Shown here: in pieces, positions 34,114 to 42,608 of the stretch
Layout of the letters: every line of letters starts with the position of its first letter
How positions within the stretch are numbered: position 1 is the stretch's first letter
Assembly: GCA_046726215.1 (NCBI GenBank)
Contig: JBKPAA010000033.1
Span: 1-64,000, forward strand
Direction: 5' to 3'
DNA length: 64,000 bases
From: DASQUK01 sp046726215
GTDB taxonomy: Bacteria > Actinomycetota > Acidimicrobiia > Acidimicrobiales > VFJN01
The notes under the pieces: generated by a model
The model's database searches: none
Seen by the model: only the letters and a program-made list of their open reading frames with translations
Told to the model about the DNA's origin: nothing
Program-made: the position numbers and the translations under genes

Positions 34114-35355
34114 ATGGGCGCCGTGGACGACAGCCCCGGGACCAAGTCCGGCAAGGTGCTGCCGCTCCCGCCGGCCCCCGACGGTATCGAGCTGCGCCAC
34201 CTGCGGGCCTTCGTCGCGGTCGCCGAAGAGCTCAACTTCGGGCGGGCCGCCGCTCGCCTCTATATATCCCAGCCAGCCCTGAGCAGGCAGATCCGCGCCT
34301 TGGAGCGCCTCGTCGGCTGCGACCTCCTGCGGCGGTCCACCCACCAGGTGGAGCTGACCCTGGCCGGTGATGCCCTCCTCGGTCGGGCCCGCGAGCTTCT
34401 GCACGATGTGGACGATGCCGTGTCGGCCACGCGGGCGGTGGGAGGTGAGCTCGCCGGCCGCCTGGCCCGGATCTGGGAACCGGTCAACGAGCTCACCAGC
34501 GCGGGCGCCGACCTGCAGGAGCTGCGCAACGGCTACGAATCGCTGCACGCCCAGTTCCCGCCGCCACCCGAGATCGACGTGCAGCCCGTCAACACCGGCG
34601 GTGTGCCGTCACTGCTGCTCACGACGGAGGGCGAGCGCGACCCGACGCTGCTGTTCCTCCACGGCGGTGGCTACGTCATGGGGTCGGCCTTCGGGTACCG
34701 GCACCTGGCGGGGGCGCTGGCCGTGGCGGCCGAGGCGAGCGCCGTGGTGCCGGAGTACCGCCTGGCACCCGAGCACCCGTTCCCGGCCGCGCTCGAGGAC
34801 GCCATGCGCACCTACCTCTGGATGCTGGACAGCGGTACCGACCCCCGGCGGATCACCCTCGCGGGTGACTCCGCGGGTGGTGGGCTGGTCTTGGCGGTCC
34901 TCCTCAGCCTCAAGCAGGAGAGGCTCGCGCTTCCCGGTGGCGCCGTGCTGTTCTGCCCCGGCGTCGATCTCGCGTTCGAGCACGTGGACCAGCTACCCAG
35001 CGAGCCACAGCCGGCCCTCTCCCTCGACCAGCTCCGCAGCTTCGTCGCCTCGTACCTCGACGGTCATCCCATCGACGACCCCCTCGTCAGCCCGCTCCGC
35101 GGCGACCTGATGGGACTCCCACCGCTGCTCATCCAGGGCGGGATCGGCGACGTCATGGTCGAGGACGCGCAGCGGCTGGCCGAGCGTGCCCGAAGTCAGG
35201 GTGTCGATGCCCGGCTCGAGCTGTACCCCGTCACCACTCACGATTTCCACGTCTTCTGGTCGTTCCTCCCCGAAGCCGCCGACGCACTCCAACAGGCCGG
35301 TGGCTTCGCGCGGGATGTCCGCGCCGCCGCCGGTCGGCGGCAGGTGGGGGGCTAG
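34114..35355 (+). CDS. LysR-type HTH fused to HSL-family esterase
   Basis: 413 aa from ATG 34114. Residues ~24-90 are a clear LysR winged helix (LRHLRAFVAVAEELNFGRAA, then ISQPALSRQIRALER). From ~155 comes a complete HSL/GDSAG alpha/beta hydrolase: HGGGYVMGS (183-191), PEYRLAPEHPFPAAL, nucleophile S253 in LAGDSAGGG, D346 in GGIGDV and H376 in TTHDF. The usual LysR substrate-binding domain is absent; the hydrolase takes its place. The reading is continuous, with no frameshift between the two. It could be a ligand-hydrolysing regulator or an esterase with DNA binding. Confidence 0.88.
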   Translation: MGAVDDSPGTKSGKVLPLPPAPDGIELRHLRAFVAVAEELNFGRAAARLYISQPALSRQIRALERLVGCDLLRRSTHQVELTLAGDALLGRARELLHDVDDAVSATRAVGGELAGRLARIWEPVNELTSAGADLQELRNGYESLHAQFPPPPEIDVQPVNTGGVPSLLLTTEGERDPTLLFLHGGGYVMGSAFGYRHLAGALAVAAEASAVVPEYRLAPEHPFPAALEDAMRTYLWMLDSGTDPRRITLAGDSAGGGLVLAVLLSLKQERLALPGGAVLFCPGVDLAFEHVDQLPSEPQPALSLDQLRSFVASYLDGHPIDDPLVSPLRGDLMGLPPLLIQGGIGDVMVEDAQRLAERARSQGVDARLELYPVTTHDFHVFWSFLPEAADALQQAGGFARDVRAAAGRRQVGG

Positions 35356-36293
35356 CCCGAACGGCGTGAGTGACCCGGCGTCCGCTCGACCGAGTCCTGG
35401 TCCGCCGTGTCGCCACCCGGGTTGCGTGCGGCCTCACCTTCGGCCTTGCGGGGCGGGTCGGAGGCGGAACCCCCACCGGCGGCGCCGGGGCCGTGGCGGG
35501 TGTCGTGTGCCGGCACGACGTGGGCGGGTGGCGTCGTGGCCGGTGGCGCCTTCGCGGGTTTCGGTTTGTGTGCGGCTGACGGATCGGGGGTGACGGCAGT
35601 CGGATCGATCGCGGTGGGGCCGGACGCCACCTGCCCGGGGGGGACCGCTTTGGCGTCGGACCCCACGGGTGGGGAGGGGGCGGGACTCGTGGTCGAGGCC
35701 GCCTTCCCCGGGGCGGCGGGCCGTGGGCTCATGGCCGGCATCGGGGTGGCGGGTGGCGCCTCGGCCAGGGTCGTCGCCTGGTTGCCGGCCTCGCCGTTCG
35801 GTCGGTCCGCGGTGGCGCCCGATGCGGGCGGGACAGGTGTGACGGATCCGGGCTCGTCCCGGGCCTCAGGGGCACCTCCGTTGATTGCGGGCACCACCAC
35901 GCTGGCCATCGTCGCCACGATCCCCGTGGTGGCCGCAGCGGCGGCGACGCCGAAGACGCTCGCCGCGGTAGCGACCGCGGCCTTCATAACGATCACGCGG
36001 CCGACCCGCCGCATCCGGCGACAACGGACGGGAGGCCTGCCGAGCGTCGTGCGGTGCATGTCTTCGACGACGATGGGCTCGTCGACCAACTCATGGGGCT
36101 CCGCGGGGCCGCTCGCCGTCTCGATGAGTCCGGAGACCTCGCCGTACCAGTCGGGTGCGCCATCGGGCGGGGCGCTGCGCTCCCACAAACGGTCGGCGGC
36201 GCGCGCGTCGAACTGCATCATGTCGATCCAGATCTCATCGCGCGGTGAAATCACTCTGCCCGCACCCGGCTGCTCCCTGTCCGCCCGGTCCAT
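35352..36293 (-). CDS. Anti-sigma-like membrane protein with long Pro/Ala tail
   Basis: 313 aa from ATG 36293. The N-terminal ~95 residues are hydrophilic (DEIWIDMMQFDARAADRLWE). One transmembrane helix follows (VMKAAVATAASVFGVAAAAA), then a ~200-residue extracytoplasmic tail very rich in Pro, Ala, Thr and Gly. The topology is that of RskA-type anti-sigma or stress sensors, but no zinc HxxxCxxC is seen. It overlaps the convergent fusion gene by 4 bases. Function is inferred from shape only. Confidence 0.55.
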   Translation of the reverse strand: MDRADREQPGAGRVISPRDEIWIDMMQFDARAADRLWERSAPPDGAPDWYGEVSGLIETASGPAEPHELVDEPIVVEDMHRTTLGRPPVRCRRMRRVGRVIVMKAAVATAASVFGVAAAAATTGIVATMASVVVPAINGGAPEARDEPGSVTPVPPASGATADRPNGEAGNQATTLAEAPPATPMPAMSPRPAAPGKAASTTSPAPSPPVGSDAKAVPPGQVASGPTAIDPTAVTPDPSAAHKPKPAKAPPATTPPAHVVPAHDTRHGPGAAGGGSASDPPRKAEGEAARNPGGDTADQDSVERTPGHSRRSG

Positions 36294-36365
36294 CTCACAC
36301 CTTAGCCGTTCCGCTCGGTGGCACACCCAGGGCGGCGGTGGACGGCGGGGCTACGGTCGGGATGC

Positions 36366-36770
36366 GTGAGGCACGAAGCCCTGCGGCGTCGCGTGGCGGA
36401 TGCGCGGGTGGGCCGGCTGGCCACGGTCACGCCGAGCGGGTTCCCGCACGTCGTCCCGTGCTGCTTCGTGCTCGACGGCAACACCGTCTACTCGGCGGTC
36501 GACGACAAGCCGAAGTCGACGTTCGATCTGGTTCGGCTCGCCAACCTACGGGCCACCGGGGTCGCCTCGCTGCTGGTCGACCACTACGAGGAGGACTGGG
36601 CGAGGCTGTGGTGGGTGCGCCTCGACGGTCGGGGGCGGGTGGCGGAAGCCGGCGACGACCGTGAACGGGCCCTGGGCCTGCTGGCGGCCAAGTACGAGCA
36701 GTATCGCCAGCACATCCCCGCGGGTCCCGTGGTGGTGATCGAGGTCACCACCTGGCGCGCCTGGCCGTGA
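36366..36770 (+). CDS. PPOX-class F420-dependent oxidoreductase (TIGR03668-like)
   Basis: 134 aa from GTG 36366. The split-barrel pyridoxamine-phosphate-oxidase fold shows ARVGRLATVTPSGFPHVVPC, FVLDGNTVYSAVDDKPKST and SLLVDHYEEDWARLWWVRLD, the last being distinctive of the TIGR03668 group, which uses F420. The substrate is unknown. It starts divergently from the anti-sigma-like gene. Confidence 0.85.
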   Translation: MRHEALRRRVADARVGRLATVTPSGFPHVVPCCFVLDGNTVYSAVDDKPKSTFDLVRLANLRATGVASLLVDHYEEDWARLWWVRLDGRGRVAEAGDDRERALGLLAAKYEQYRQHIPAGPVVVIEVTTWRAWP

Positions 36771-36854
36771 CGCCGAGACGTTTCCCGACGGTCCGGGGCG
36801 CGTCCGGGTCGGCGCCGCGTATGCCCAGGCAGCGGCAAGGGTAGGACGGTCGCC

Positions 36855-37499
36855 GTGCCGGGCGAGCTTCGGATCCAGTTTCATCGCCAACTGGCGGACA
36901 TCGACGCCGCCGTCCAACGGCTGTTCGGCATCGTCGGCGAGCGGGTCGGGGCGGCGACCGACTCGCTCGTGACCGGGGACGCCGAAGCGGCTCGCGGCGT
37001 CACCGGCGGCGACGTCGAGGTCGACCGGCTCGAACGCGACCTCGAGCAGCTGGCGGAGCGTCTCCTCCTGACCCAGTCGCCGATGTCCGGCGACCTGCGT
37101 TACCTCCTCACGGTGTTGAGGATCGTCCCGCAGCTCGAGCGCTGCGGAGACCTGGCGGAGCACGTGGCCCGGCGGACGGTGACCGGCCTGGGCCGACGGC
37201 TGACGCCGCGCATGCGAGAGCTGTTGGCGGAGATGGGCAGCCGTTGCGTCGCGATGTGGTCGGTGGCGGCGCAGGCGTGGGCGGCCCGGGACGCCGGCGC
37301 CGCCGAACGGCTGGACGTGGTGGACGACGAGCTGGACGCGCTGCACGGCGAGCTGTCGGCCGAGATCCTCAAGGGCGGGGTCGATGTCACCGACGCCATG
37401 CAGGCCACGTTGGTGGGACGCTTCTACGAGCGACTGGGCGACCACGCAGTACACCTCGCCCGCCGCATAGCCTACGTCGCGCCCGGCTACGCCGACTGA
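36855..37499 (+). CDS. phoU: PhoU-family phosphate regulator
   Basis: 214 aa from ATG/GTG 36855. Two PhoU helical repeats are seen: LADIDAAVQRLFGIVGERV, LLLTQSPMSGDLRYLLTVLR, and the second-repeat GRFYERLGDHAVHLARRIAY with the metal-binding E-R-x-x-D. PhoU signals phosphate status between PstSCAB and the PhoR kinase; neither is in the window, so this is a lone copy. Confidence 0.92.
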   Translation: MPGELRIQFHRQLADIDAAVQRLFGIVGERVGAATDSLVTGDAEAARGVTGGDVEVDRLERDLEQLAERLLLTQSPMSGDLRYLLTVLRIVPQLERCGDLAEHVARRTVTGLGRRLTPRMRELLAEMGSRCVAMWSVAAQAWAARDAGAAERLDVVDDELDALHGELSAEILKGGVDVTDAMQATLVGRFYERLGDHAVHLARRIAYVAPGYAD

Positions 37500-37686
37500 G
37501 GCGAACTTCGCTCGCCGGCTGACGATCGGGGAGCCGTAGCCATGGCCGCGCCCGGCACCGTCGATGCCGGCGGCGCGTCCCCGCTCGTGCGACCTCACCG
37601 TGCCGGCGCCGAGTCGCCGGCGAACCCCGCCGGGCGGCGTGCGATGATGTGCCAGCGCGGCGACGGTGCCGCCCGGGGGAGGTCGC

Positions 37687-38349
37687 GTGGACGGGATACA
37701 CGACATGGGTGGCACCGAGGGCTGGGGCACGGTGAGGATCCCGCCCGATGAGCCGGTCTTCGCCGAGCCATGGGAGGCCAAGGCGTTCGCATTCGGCGCG
37801 CTGTCGGCCCGCCTGTCGGGCCAGAACCTCGACGCCATGCGCCACGCGATCGACCGCCAGCACCCCTACGACTACCTGGTCGACGGGTACTACGGCCGGT
37901 GGCTGGCGTGCGTGGAGACGATGCTCGTCGACAGTGGGGTGCTCGCTCCGGGAGCCGTGGTGGCGCGGGCACGCAAGCTGCGCGGTGAGGACGTGACCGA
38001 GCCCGCCGATCCGACGCCGAACAAGCCCGACTACCAGCCGACGGCCGGCGGATCTCTGCGCCAGGTCGACACGCCGCCCCGCTTCGCCGTCGGCGACCGC
38101 GTCCGAACAAACGCCCACGCTCACGCCGGGCATACCCGGCTGCCGCGCTACACGAGGGGCCACGTCGGCACTGTGGCGGCGATCCATCCCTCCCAGGTGC
38201 TCCCCGACACCAACGCCCACTTCGTCGCCGAGAACGCCCAGCATGTCTACGCCGTCGACTTCGAGTCGAGCGAGCTATGGGGCGACGACGCCGAGCCGTT
38301 CACGCTGACGCTCGATCTCTACGACGACTACCTGGAGCCGATCGAATGA
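37687..38349 (+). CDS. nthB: Nitrile hydratase subunit beta
   Basis: 220 aa from GTG 37687, with GGGGGAGG 5 bases upstream. It starts DGIHDMGGTEGWG, the invariant beta-subunit N-terminus, and ends with the barrel FAVGDRVRTNAHAHAGHTRLPRYTRGHVG-type region. It pairs with the alpha subunit (ATGA overlap) to hydrate nitriles to amides. Beta-before-alpha order is the usual arrangement of cobalt-type nitrile hydratases. Confidence 0.93.
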   Translation: MDGIHDMGGTEGWGTVRIPPDEPVFAEPWEAKAFAFGALSARLSGQNLDAMRHAIDRQHPYDYLVDGYYGRWLACVETMLVDSGVLAPGAVVARARKLRGEDVTEPADPTPNKPDYQPTAGGSLRQVDTPPRFAVGDRVRTNAHAHAGHTRLPRYTRGHVGTVAAIHPSQVLPDTNAHFVAENAQHVYAVDFESSELWGDDAEPFTLTLDLYDDYLEPIE

Positions 38350-38945
38350 CCGCGCTGCCGCGTACTCACGACCATCCCGATGCCGCGCTCCGGGCCGAAG
38401 CGTTGGAGGCGCTCCTCCTCGAGCGGGGGCTCATCGACCCAAAGGTGGTCGACGGCCTGATCAGCCGGTACGAGAACGACGTCGGTCCGATGAACGGCGC
38501 CCGGGTCGTCGCCAAGGCCTGGACCGACGCCGACTACCGGCGGAGGCTGCTCGAGGACGGCACGGCCGCGATCGGCGAGCTCGGCTACTCCGGCCCACAG
38601 GGGGAGCACATCGACGTGCTGGAGAACACCGCCAACGTGCACAACGTCGTCGTGTGCACGCTGTGTTCCTGCTACCCGTGGCCCGTGCTCGGCCTGCCCC
38701 CGTCCTGGTACAAGGACCCGGCGTACCGGGCGAGCATCGTGCGCGAGCCACGCCGCGTGCTGGCTGAGATGGGTCTGGCGCTCGATAACGACGTCGAGAT
38801 CCGGGTGTGGGACAGCAGCTCCGAGGTCCGGTACCTGGTGCTCCCCGAGCGGCCGGAGGGCACCTCGGACCTGTCCGAGGACGAGCTGGCTGCACTCGTG
38901 ACCCGCGATGCCATGGTCGGCGTGGCGCGGGTGACACCGCCTTGA
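38346..38945 (+). CDS. nthA: Nitrile hydratase subunit alpha, cobalt type
   Basis: 199 aa. The metal claw reads VCTLCSCYPWPVLGLPP: C104, C107 and C109, two of which become sulfinic/sulfenic acids. Threonine in C-T-L-C-S-C marks the cobalt type, as the iron type has Ser. Full-length with NGARVVAKAWTDADYRRRLL before it. The TGA overlaps the TTG of the accessory gene. The cobalt importer genes (30154-32725) are 5.6 kb upstream. Confidence 0.95.
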   Translation: MTALPRTHDHPDAALRAEALEALLLERGLIDPKVVDGLISRYENDVGPMNGARVVAKAWTDADYRRRLLEDGTAAIGELGYSGPQGEHIDVLENTANVHNVVVCTLCSCYPWPVLGLPPSWYKDPAYRASIVREPRRVLAEMGLALDNDVEIRVWDSSSEVRYLVLPERPEGTSDLSEDELAALVTRDAMVGVARVTPP

Positions 38946-39325
38946 GCGAGCTCCCCGCCGAGCTGGCGATCAGCGGTCCCGCGGCACCGCCGCGCTCCAA
39001 CGGCGAGATGGTGTTCGACGCGCCCTGGGAGAGCCGCCTGTTCGGCGTCACGCTGGCGCTGGTCGAAGCCGAACGCTTCGCGTGGAGTGAGTTCCAGGAT
39101 CGGCTGATCGCCGCCGTCCGGCGCTGGGAGGCCGAGCACCCCGACGGTGAGGGCTATCGCTATTACGAACGGTGGGCCGAGGCCCTGGAGTCGCTGTTGG
39201 ACGATCTCGGCATCGTCGCCGTCGAGGCCACCGACGCACGGGTGCTTGCCCTCGCCTCCCGGCCGGCCGGGCACGACCACGGCGGGCACTTGGCGGAGGG
39301 CCCCGTTGCTCACGATGTCCCGTGA
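38942..39325 (+). CDS. Nitrile hydratase accessory (activator-type) protein
   Basis: 127 aa from TTG 38942, which overlaps the nthA stop. It resembles the N-terminal half of the beta subunit (NGEMVFDAPWESRLFGVTLA, FAWSEFQDRLIAAV) and has a His-rich end (GHDHGGHLAEG). The NHase activator (P14K/NhlE type) inserts the metal by self-subunit swapping. The His-rich tail fits metal handling. It is the third gene of the nth operon. Confidence 0.85.
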   Translation: MSELPAELAISGPAAPPRSNGEMVFDAPWESRLFGVTLALVEAERFAWSEFQDRLIAAVRRWEAEHPDGEGYRYYERWAEALESLLDDLGIVAVEATDARVLALASRPAGHDHGGHLAEGPVAHDVP

Positions 39326-39728
39326 ACGCAGGCGCTCCGCCATAGCCGAGGCCCGATGGGAGTCGGGGAACCGCGCCGACATCGGTGTGCGCCAGTTCGG
39401 GTTCGTGGCCGACGAGCCGCCAGGGTCCGGTGGGGAGGACGCCGGCGCGATGCCCACGGAGTACCTGCTGGTGGCGTTGTCGTCGTGCTACGCGATGGCG
39501 CTCGCCCACGTGGCACGCAAGCGGGACCTGGCGCTCGGCCCGCTGACGGTCAGGGCGGTGGCGACGTACGACGGACCGTCGTTCAGCGCCATCGATCTGG
39601 AGGTGGTGTTCGACCAAGGTCCACCCGACGAGGTCGAAGCCCTCGTCGAGCGGGCCTCTCGGGTGTGCTACGTGTCGAACACGCTGCGCCGGGCGCCCCA
39701 GCTGACGGTGACGGTTGCGCCCGCGTAG
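39315..39728 (+). CDS. OsmC-family peroxide-reducing protein
   Basis: 137 aa from ATG 39315, which overlaps the accessory gene's stop. The two redox cysteines are in LLVALSSCYAMALAHVA and ASRVCYVSNTLR. OsmC proteins reduce organic hydroperoxides or lipoyl-type substrates. It is the last gene of the nitrile hydratase operon, where it may guard the oxidised-cysteine cluster; that is inference. Confidence 0.85.
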   Translation: MSRERRRSAIAEARWESGNRADIGVRQFGFVADEPPGSGGEDAGAMPTEYLLVALSSCYAMALAHVARKRDLALGPLTVRAVATYDGPSFSAIDLEVVFDQGPPDEVEALVERASRVCYVSNTLRRAPQLTVTVAPA

Positions 39729-39741
39729 CGGGCCGCAGGCG

Positions 39742-40230
39742 TCACACGGTCCAGGTGTTGAGCTGGAACGCCCCGGCCCGCCACGCGGTGAGGGCCGAGT
39801 CGAGCACGTCGAGCGGGTGGAACGCCTTGACGCCGGGGATCAGGTCGTCCTCGCGGAAGCCGTAGAGCGCGCCCATGGCGAACCGGCAGGCATGGACCGT
39901 GGCGCCTTCCTTGAGCAGGGTCTTGATCTGGTTGTTGATGGCTAGGTGGCCCGGGAACGCCTCCTGGCCGACCGACGGATAGCCGCGGGTACCCGAGGCG
40001 AGCAGGACACCGGGCCCGTAGAGCACGATCGTGACGTCAAAGCCCTTGCGGACGAGACGCGTCGCGGTGAGGAGGTTGACGAGCGCGACCGAGCCCTCGT
40101 AGGGGACGGTGTGGATGAAGACGAACGCCTTTTCACCGGGCTCCGCCTGGATGTCCTCGAACACCTTCTCCTCGGTGTCGAACAGGGTCTCGCCTTCCTC
40201 AGGAAGCGGTACTTGCACAGTCTTTGGCAC
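39742..40230 (-). CDS. MSMEG_0572/Sll0783-family nitrogen-starvation protein (Nit1C member)
   Basis: 162 aa from GTG 40230, with GAAGGAG 6 bases upstream. The run PKTVQVPLPEEGETLFDTEE, GTRGYPSVGQEAFPGHLAIN and MGALYGFREDDLIPGVKAFH is characteristic of MSMEG_0572/Sll0783. The fold is DsrE-like. The family belongs to the Nit1C cluster linked to nitrogen starvation and cyanide use. Its usual partner nitrilase is missing here; a nitrile hydratase operon converges on it instead. Confidence 0.92.
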   Translation of the reverse strand: MPKTVQVPLPEEGETLFDTEEKVFEDIQAEPGEKAFVFIHTVPYEGSVALVNLLTATRLVRKGFDVTIVLYGPGVLLASGTRGYPSVGQEAFPGHLAINNQIKTLLKEGATVHACRFAMGALYGFREDDLIPGVKAFHPLDVLDSALTAWRAGAFQLNTWTV

Positions 40231-40276
40231 CTGATTCTCCTTCTGGTCGGGGTGGCTATCGGGGTTTGGATGGCAG

Positions 40277-40537
40277 CTATACGGCGGGGCCGAGGGGGTG
40301 ACGCGCACGCGGCGTCCAGGTCTTGCGGTGGCTGCCGGGCATCGATTGGAGCACGAACGACCGGAAGCCCCACGGCAGCCGCCGGTAGACGGGCGCGAAC
40401 AACGCGAGGAAGAGCCGCCCCTTCAGGCCCTCCCGGGATCGAGGGCACGCGTGGCCGTAGCGCGCCGCGACCTCTCGTTGCGCGGCCATCAACAGGTAGT
40501 GCTCGGAGTTCATGCGGAGCCAACGCGCGAATCTCAT
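40277..40537 (-). CDS. Small basic hypothetical protein
   Basis: 86 aa from ATG 40537, just downstream (5 bases) of the reductase stop at 40543. It is basic and hydrophobic (MRFARWLRMNSEHYLLMAAQ, LKGRLFLALFAPVYRRLPWG). No family is recognised. It is co-directional with the reductase and the MSMEG_0572 gene, so the three are probably one operon. Confidence 0.6.
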   Translation of the reverse strand: MRFARWLRMNSEHYLLMAAQREVAARYGHACPRSREGLKGRLFLALFAPVYRRLPWGFRSFVLQSMPGSHRKTWTPRARHPLGPAV

Positions 40538-40542
40538 CGTGG

Positions 40543-41871
40543 TCAGATGTTGACGAGGGCGTTCTGGGCGGCGAGCGCGATCGGTTCGTTGAGCGCGCCG
40601 ATGGGGGGCGAGTACACGTTCTCCATGTACGCCAGGTCCTCGAGCGTGATGCCGGTCTTGACGGCCATGGCCAGGAAGTCCGCGCGCTCCTTGATGCCCT
40701 CCTGGCCCACCATCTGGGCGCCGATCAGCCGCAGGCTCCCCGGCTCGGCCAGCAGCTTCACCTTGACGGTCTTCACGCCCGGGTAGTAGCGAGCGCGCGA
40801 GATCCCCTGGGCGGCACCCAGCACGTGGGGGATGCCGAGCGCCTTGGCGACCGTCTCGCCATAGGCGACGCCGCCGATCATCCAGAGCCCGGCCACCATG
40901 CCCCACGGCACGTACACCGGCTGGTACTCGCGCGTCCCCCCGCCGGCGTTGATCCCCGCCACCTTGCCCTGGGCGTAAGCGTGCGAACCCGAGAGCCCCT
41001 GTACCGGCAGATTGCCGACGCCCAGCGGCACCTCGACGCAGTCGCCACATCCGAACACCGCGTCGGCGCTGGTGCGCATGCGGTTGTCGACGATGAATCC
41101 ACCGGTCGGTCCGGTCTTCAGGCCGGCGGCGGCTCCCAGCGAGGTGTTGGGCACCTTCTTCGTGCAGATCACGGCGAGGTCGGCGGGCAGCTCGCCGGCC
41201 GACGTCTGGACCGCACGGATCTTGGGCCCGCCCACGAACGCCTCCAGCGTCACGCCGAAGTGCATCTTGACGCCCAGCTCCGTCCAGGAGTCCTCCACGG
41301 GCTGGGCGATGTCGGGGTCGGCGAGATCGCTGAGCGCCCACGGCCGGTGATCGACGACGTGGGTCTCGATGCCGCGATGGGCGAGCGCGGTGACCATCTC
41401 CAGCCCCAGCGGAGTGGCCTCGACCACAACGGCAACCTTGACGTCGTCGAGGACCTTGTCCCACTCCATGGCCCGGCGGATGTTCTTGACGTAGTAGAGG
41501 CCTTCGAGGTCGCTGCCGGGCACCCCGGGATCGGCGTAGTCGAACCCGGTGGCGAGGACCAGGCGGTCGTAGCCGACGTGTTCCTGCTCCGCGAGGCGGA
41601 CGGTGCCGGCTGGGAGGTCGAGCGCCACGACCCGTGTCTCGTAGCGGATGTCGATGCCCTGCTCGACGTAGGCCTCCTTGGTTGCGAGGAACAGGGCCTC
41701 GAAGCTGGCGATCTCCTTGCCGTGCACGTAGGGGATGCCACAGGGGCTGTACGCCGCGTCCTCATACTCGGTGAAGACGATCACCTCACCGTCGGGCCGG
41801 GCGCCCTTGAACGCACCAGCGGCGCCGATCCCTCCCGCGCCGCCGCCGACCACGACGAGTCTCGGTGCCAT
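40543..41871 (-). CDS. FAD/NAD(P)-dependent disulfide-type oxidoreductase (CoA-disulfide reductase-like)
   Basis: 442 aa from ATG 41871. The N-terminal FAD motif is RLVVVGGGAGGIGAAGAF, followed by a redox-active Cys in AYSPCGIPYVHG, NAD-binding KVAVVVEATPLGLEMV and AVFGCGDC with the C-terminal dimerisation domain. It is closest to CoA-disulfide reductase/NADH oxidase. It heads the operon with the small gene and the MSMEG_0572 gene, divergent from the XRE-cupin regulator. Confidence 0.88.
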   Translation of the reverse strand: MAPRLVVVGGGAGGIGAAGAFKGARPDGEVIVFTEYEDAAYSPCGIPYVHGKEIASFEALFLATKEAYVEQGIDIRYETRVVALDLPAGTVRLAEQEHVGYDRLVLATGFDYADPGVPGSDLEGLYYVKNIRRAMEWDKVLDDVKVAVVVEATPLGLEMVTALAHRGIETHVVDHRPWALSDLADPDIAQPVEDSWTELGVKMHFGVTLEAFVGGPKIRAVQTSAGELPADLAVICTKKVPNTSLGAAAGLKTGPTGGFIVDNRMRTSADAVFGCGDCVEVPLGVGNLPVQGLSGSHAYAQGKVAGINAGGGTREYQPVYVPWGMVAGLWMIGGVAYGETVAKALGIPHVLGAAQGISRARYYPGVKTVKVKLLAEPGSLRLIGAQMVGQEGIKERADFLAMAVKTGITLEDLAYMENVYSPPIGALNEPIALAAQNALVNI

Positions 41872-41928
41872 CGACACCCCCTCGGGATCCGACGAGCGAA
41901 GCGTCCGCTCCAGCCCGGGTAGGCGTCT

Positions 41929-41969
41929 ACCATAGAACACGCCTTTCGTACTTTGCTACGAAGTGTTCT
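41929..41969. promoter_or_regulatory. Inverted-repeat operator between reductase and XRE-cupin genes
   Basis: AGAACAC (41934-41940) and GTGTTCT (41963-41969) are perfect complements, and inside them TTCGTA (41945) and TACGAA (41957) are also complementary. The element spans the start region of the regulator, and an ACCATAG overlaps its left edge. It is the likely binding site of the XRE-cupin protein, controlling itself and the divergent reductase operon. Confidence 0.6.
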
Positions 41970-41970
41970 G

Positions 41971-42606
41971 ATGACAGCACCGAAGCCTCCGCCGAGTGAG
42001 ACCACCCCGCTGGACGCCGACGAGAGCGGCGGGGCCAGCGGGCTCCACGAGATTGTGAGCTCGATCGGGCCGAAGCTGCGAGAGCTGAGGCTCCAGCGGG
42101 GCATGTCGCTCCAGCAGTTGGCGGCGCAGTCGGACGTGTCGGCCGCCGCCATCCACAAGATCGAGCGCGGGGGCATGGTGCCGACCATCACCACCCTCCT
42201 GAAGATCGCAGTCGCGTTCAACCGGCCCGTGTCGTACTTCGTCGAGGAGCAGCTCGGGGAGAACCGGCCCGTGGCCCACATACGGAGTGACGACCGCGGC
42301 CCGATCTTCACCGCGCACAGCGGCATCGAGCTGGCGGGCATCTCCGGTCCCTACGGCCGCTTCTTCCTCGCGGGTGCGATCGCCACGGTGCAGCCGGGCG
42401 CGAACAGCGGCGACAAGCCGATGGAGCACCCGGGTGAGGAGCTGATCCTCGTGCTCGACGGCACGTTCGACGTCGACGTCGACGGCCAGCGCTTCGCCTT
42501 GGCGGAAGGGGATTCGCTCCACTTCCGGACCGACCGGCCGCACCGCTGGCACAACGCCGGGAAGTCCCCGATCAGGGCGGTGTGGCTGGCACTGCGGCCG
42601 TTCTGA
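41971..42606 (+). CDS. XRE-family regulator with C-terminal cupin domain
   Basis: 211 aa from ATG 41971; an in-frame TTG at 41953 lies inside the operator and is not preferred. The HTH is LRELRLQRGMSLQQLAAQSD with VSAAAIHKIERGGMVPTITT. The cupin has HPGEELILVLDGTFDVDVDG and RTDRPHRWHNAG. The arrangement (HTH plus cupin) is the PuuR type that senses small molecules such as amines or their products. It ends just before a palindromic repeat and a convergent DUF1116 gene. Confidence 0.9.
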   Translation: MTAPKPPPSETTPLDADESGGASGLHEIVSSIGPKLRELRLQRGMSLQQLAAQSDVSAAAIHKIERGGMVPTITTLLKIAVAFNRPVSYFVEEQLGENRPVAHIRSDDRGPIFTAHSGIELAGISGPYGRFFLAGAIATVQPGANSGDKPMEHPGEELILVLDGTFDVDVDGQRFALAEGDSLHFRTDRPHRWHNAGKSPIRAVWLALRPF

Positions 42607-42608
42607 CC

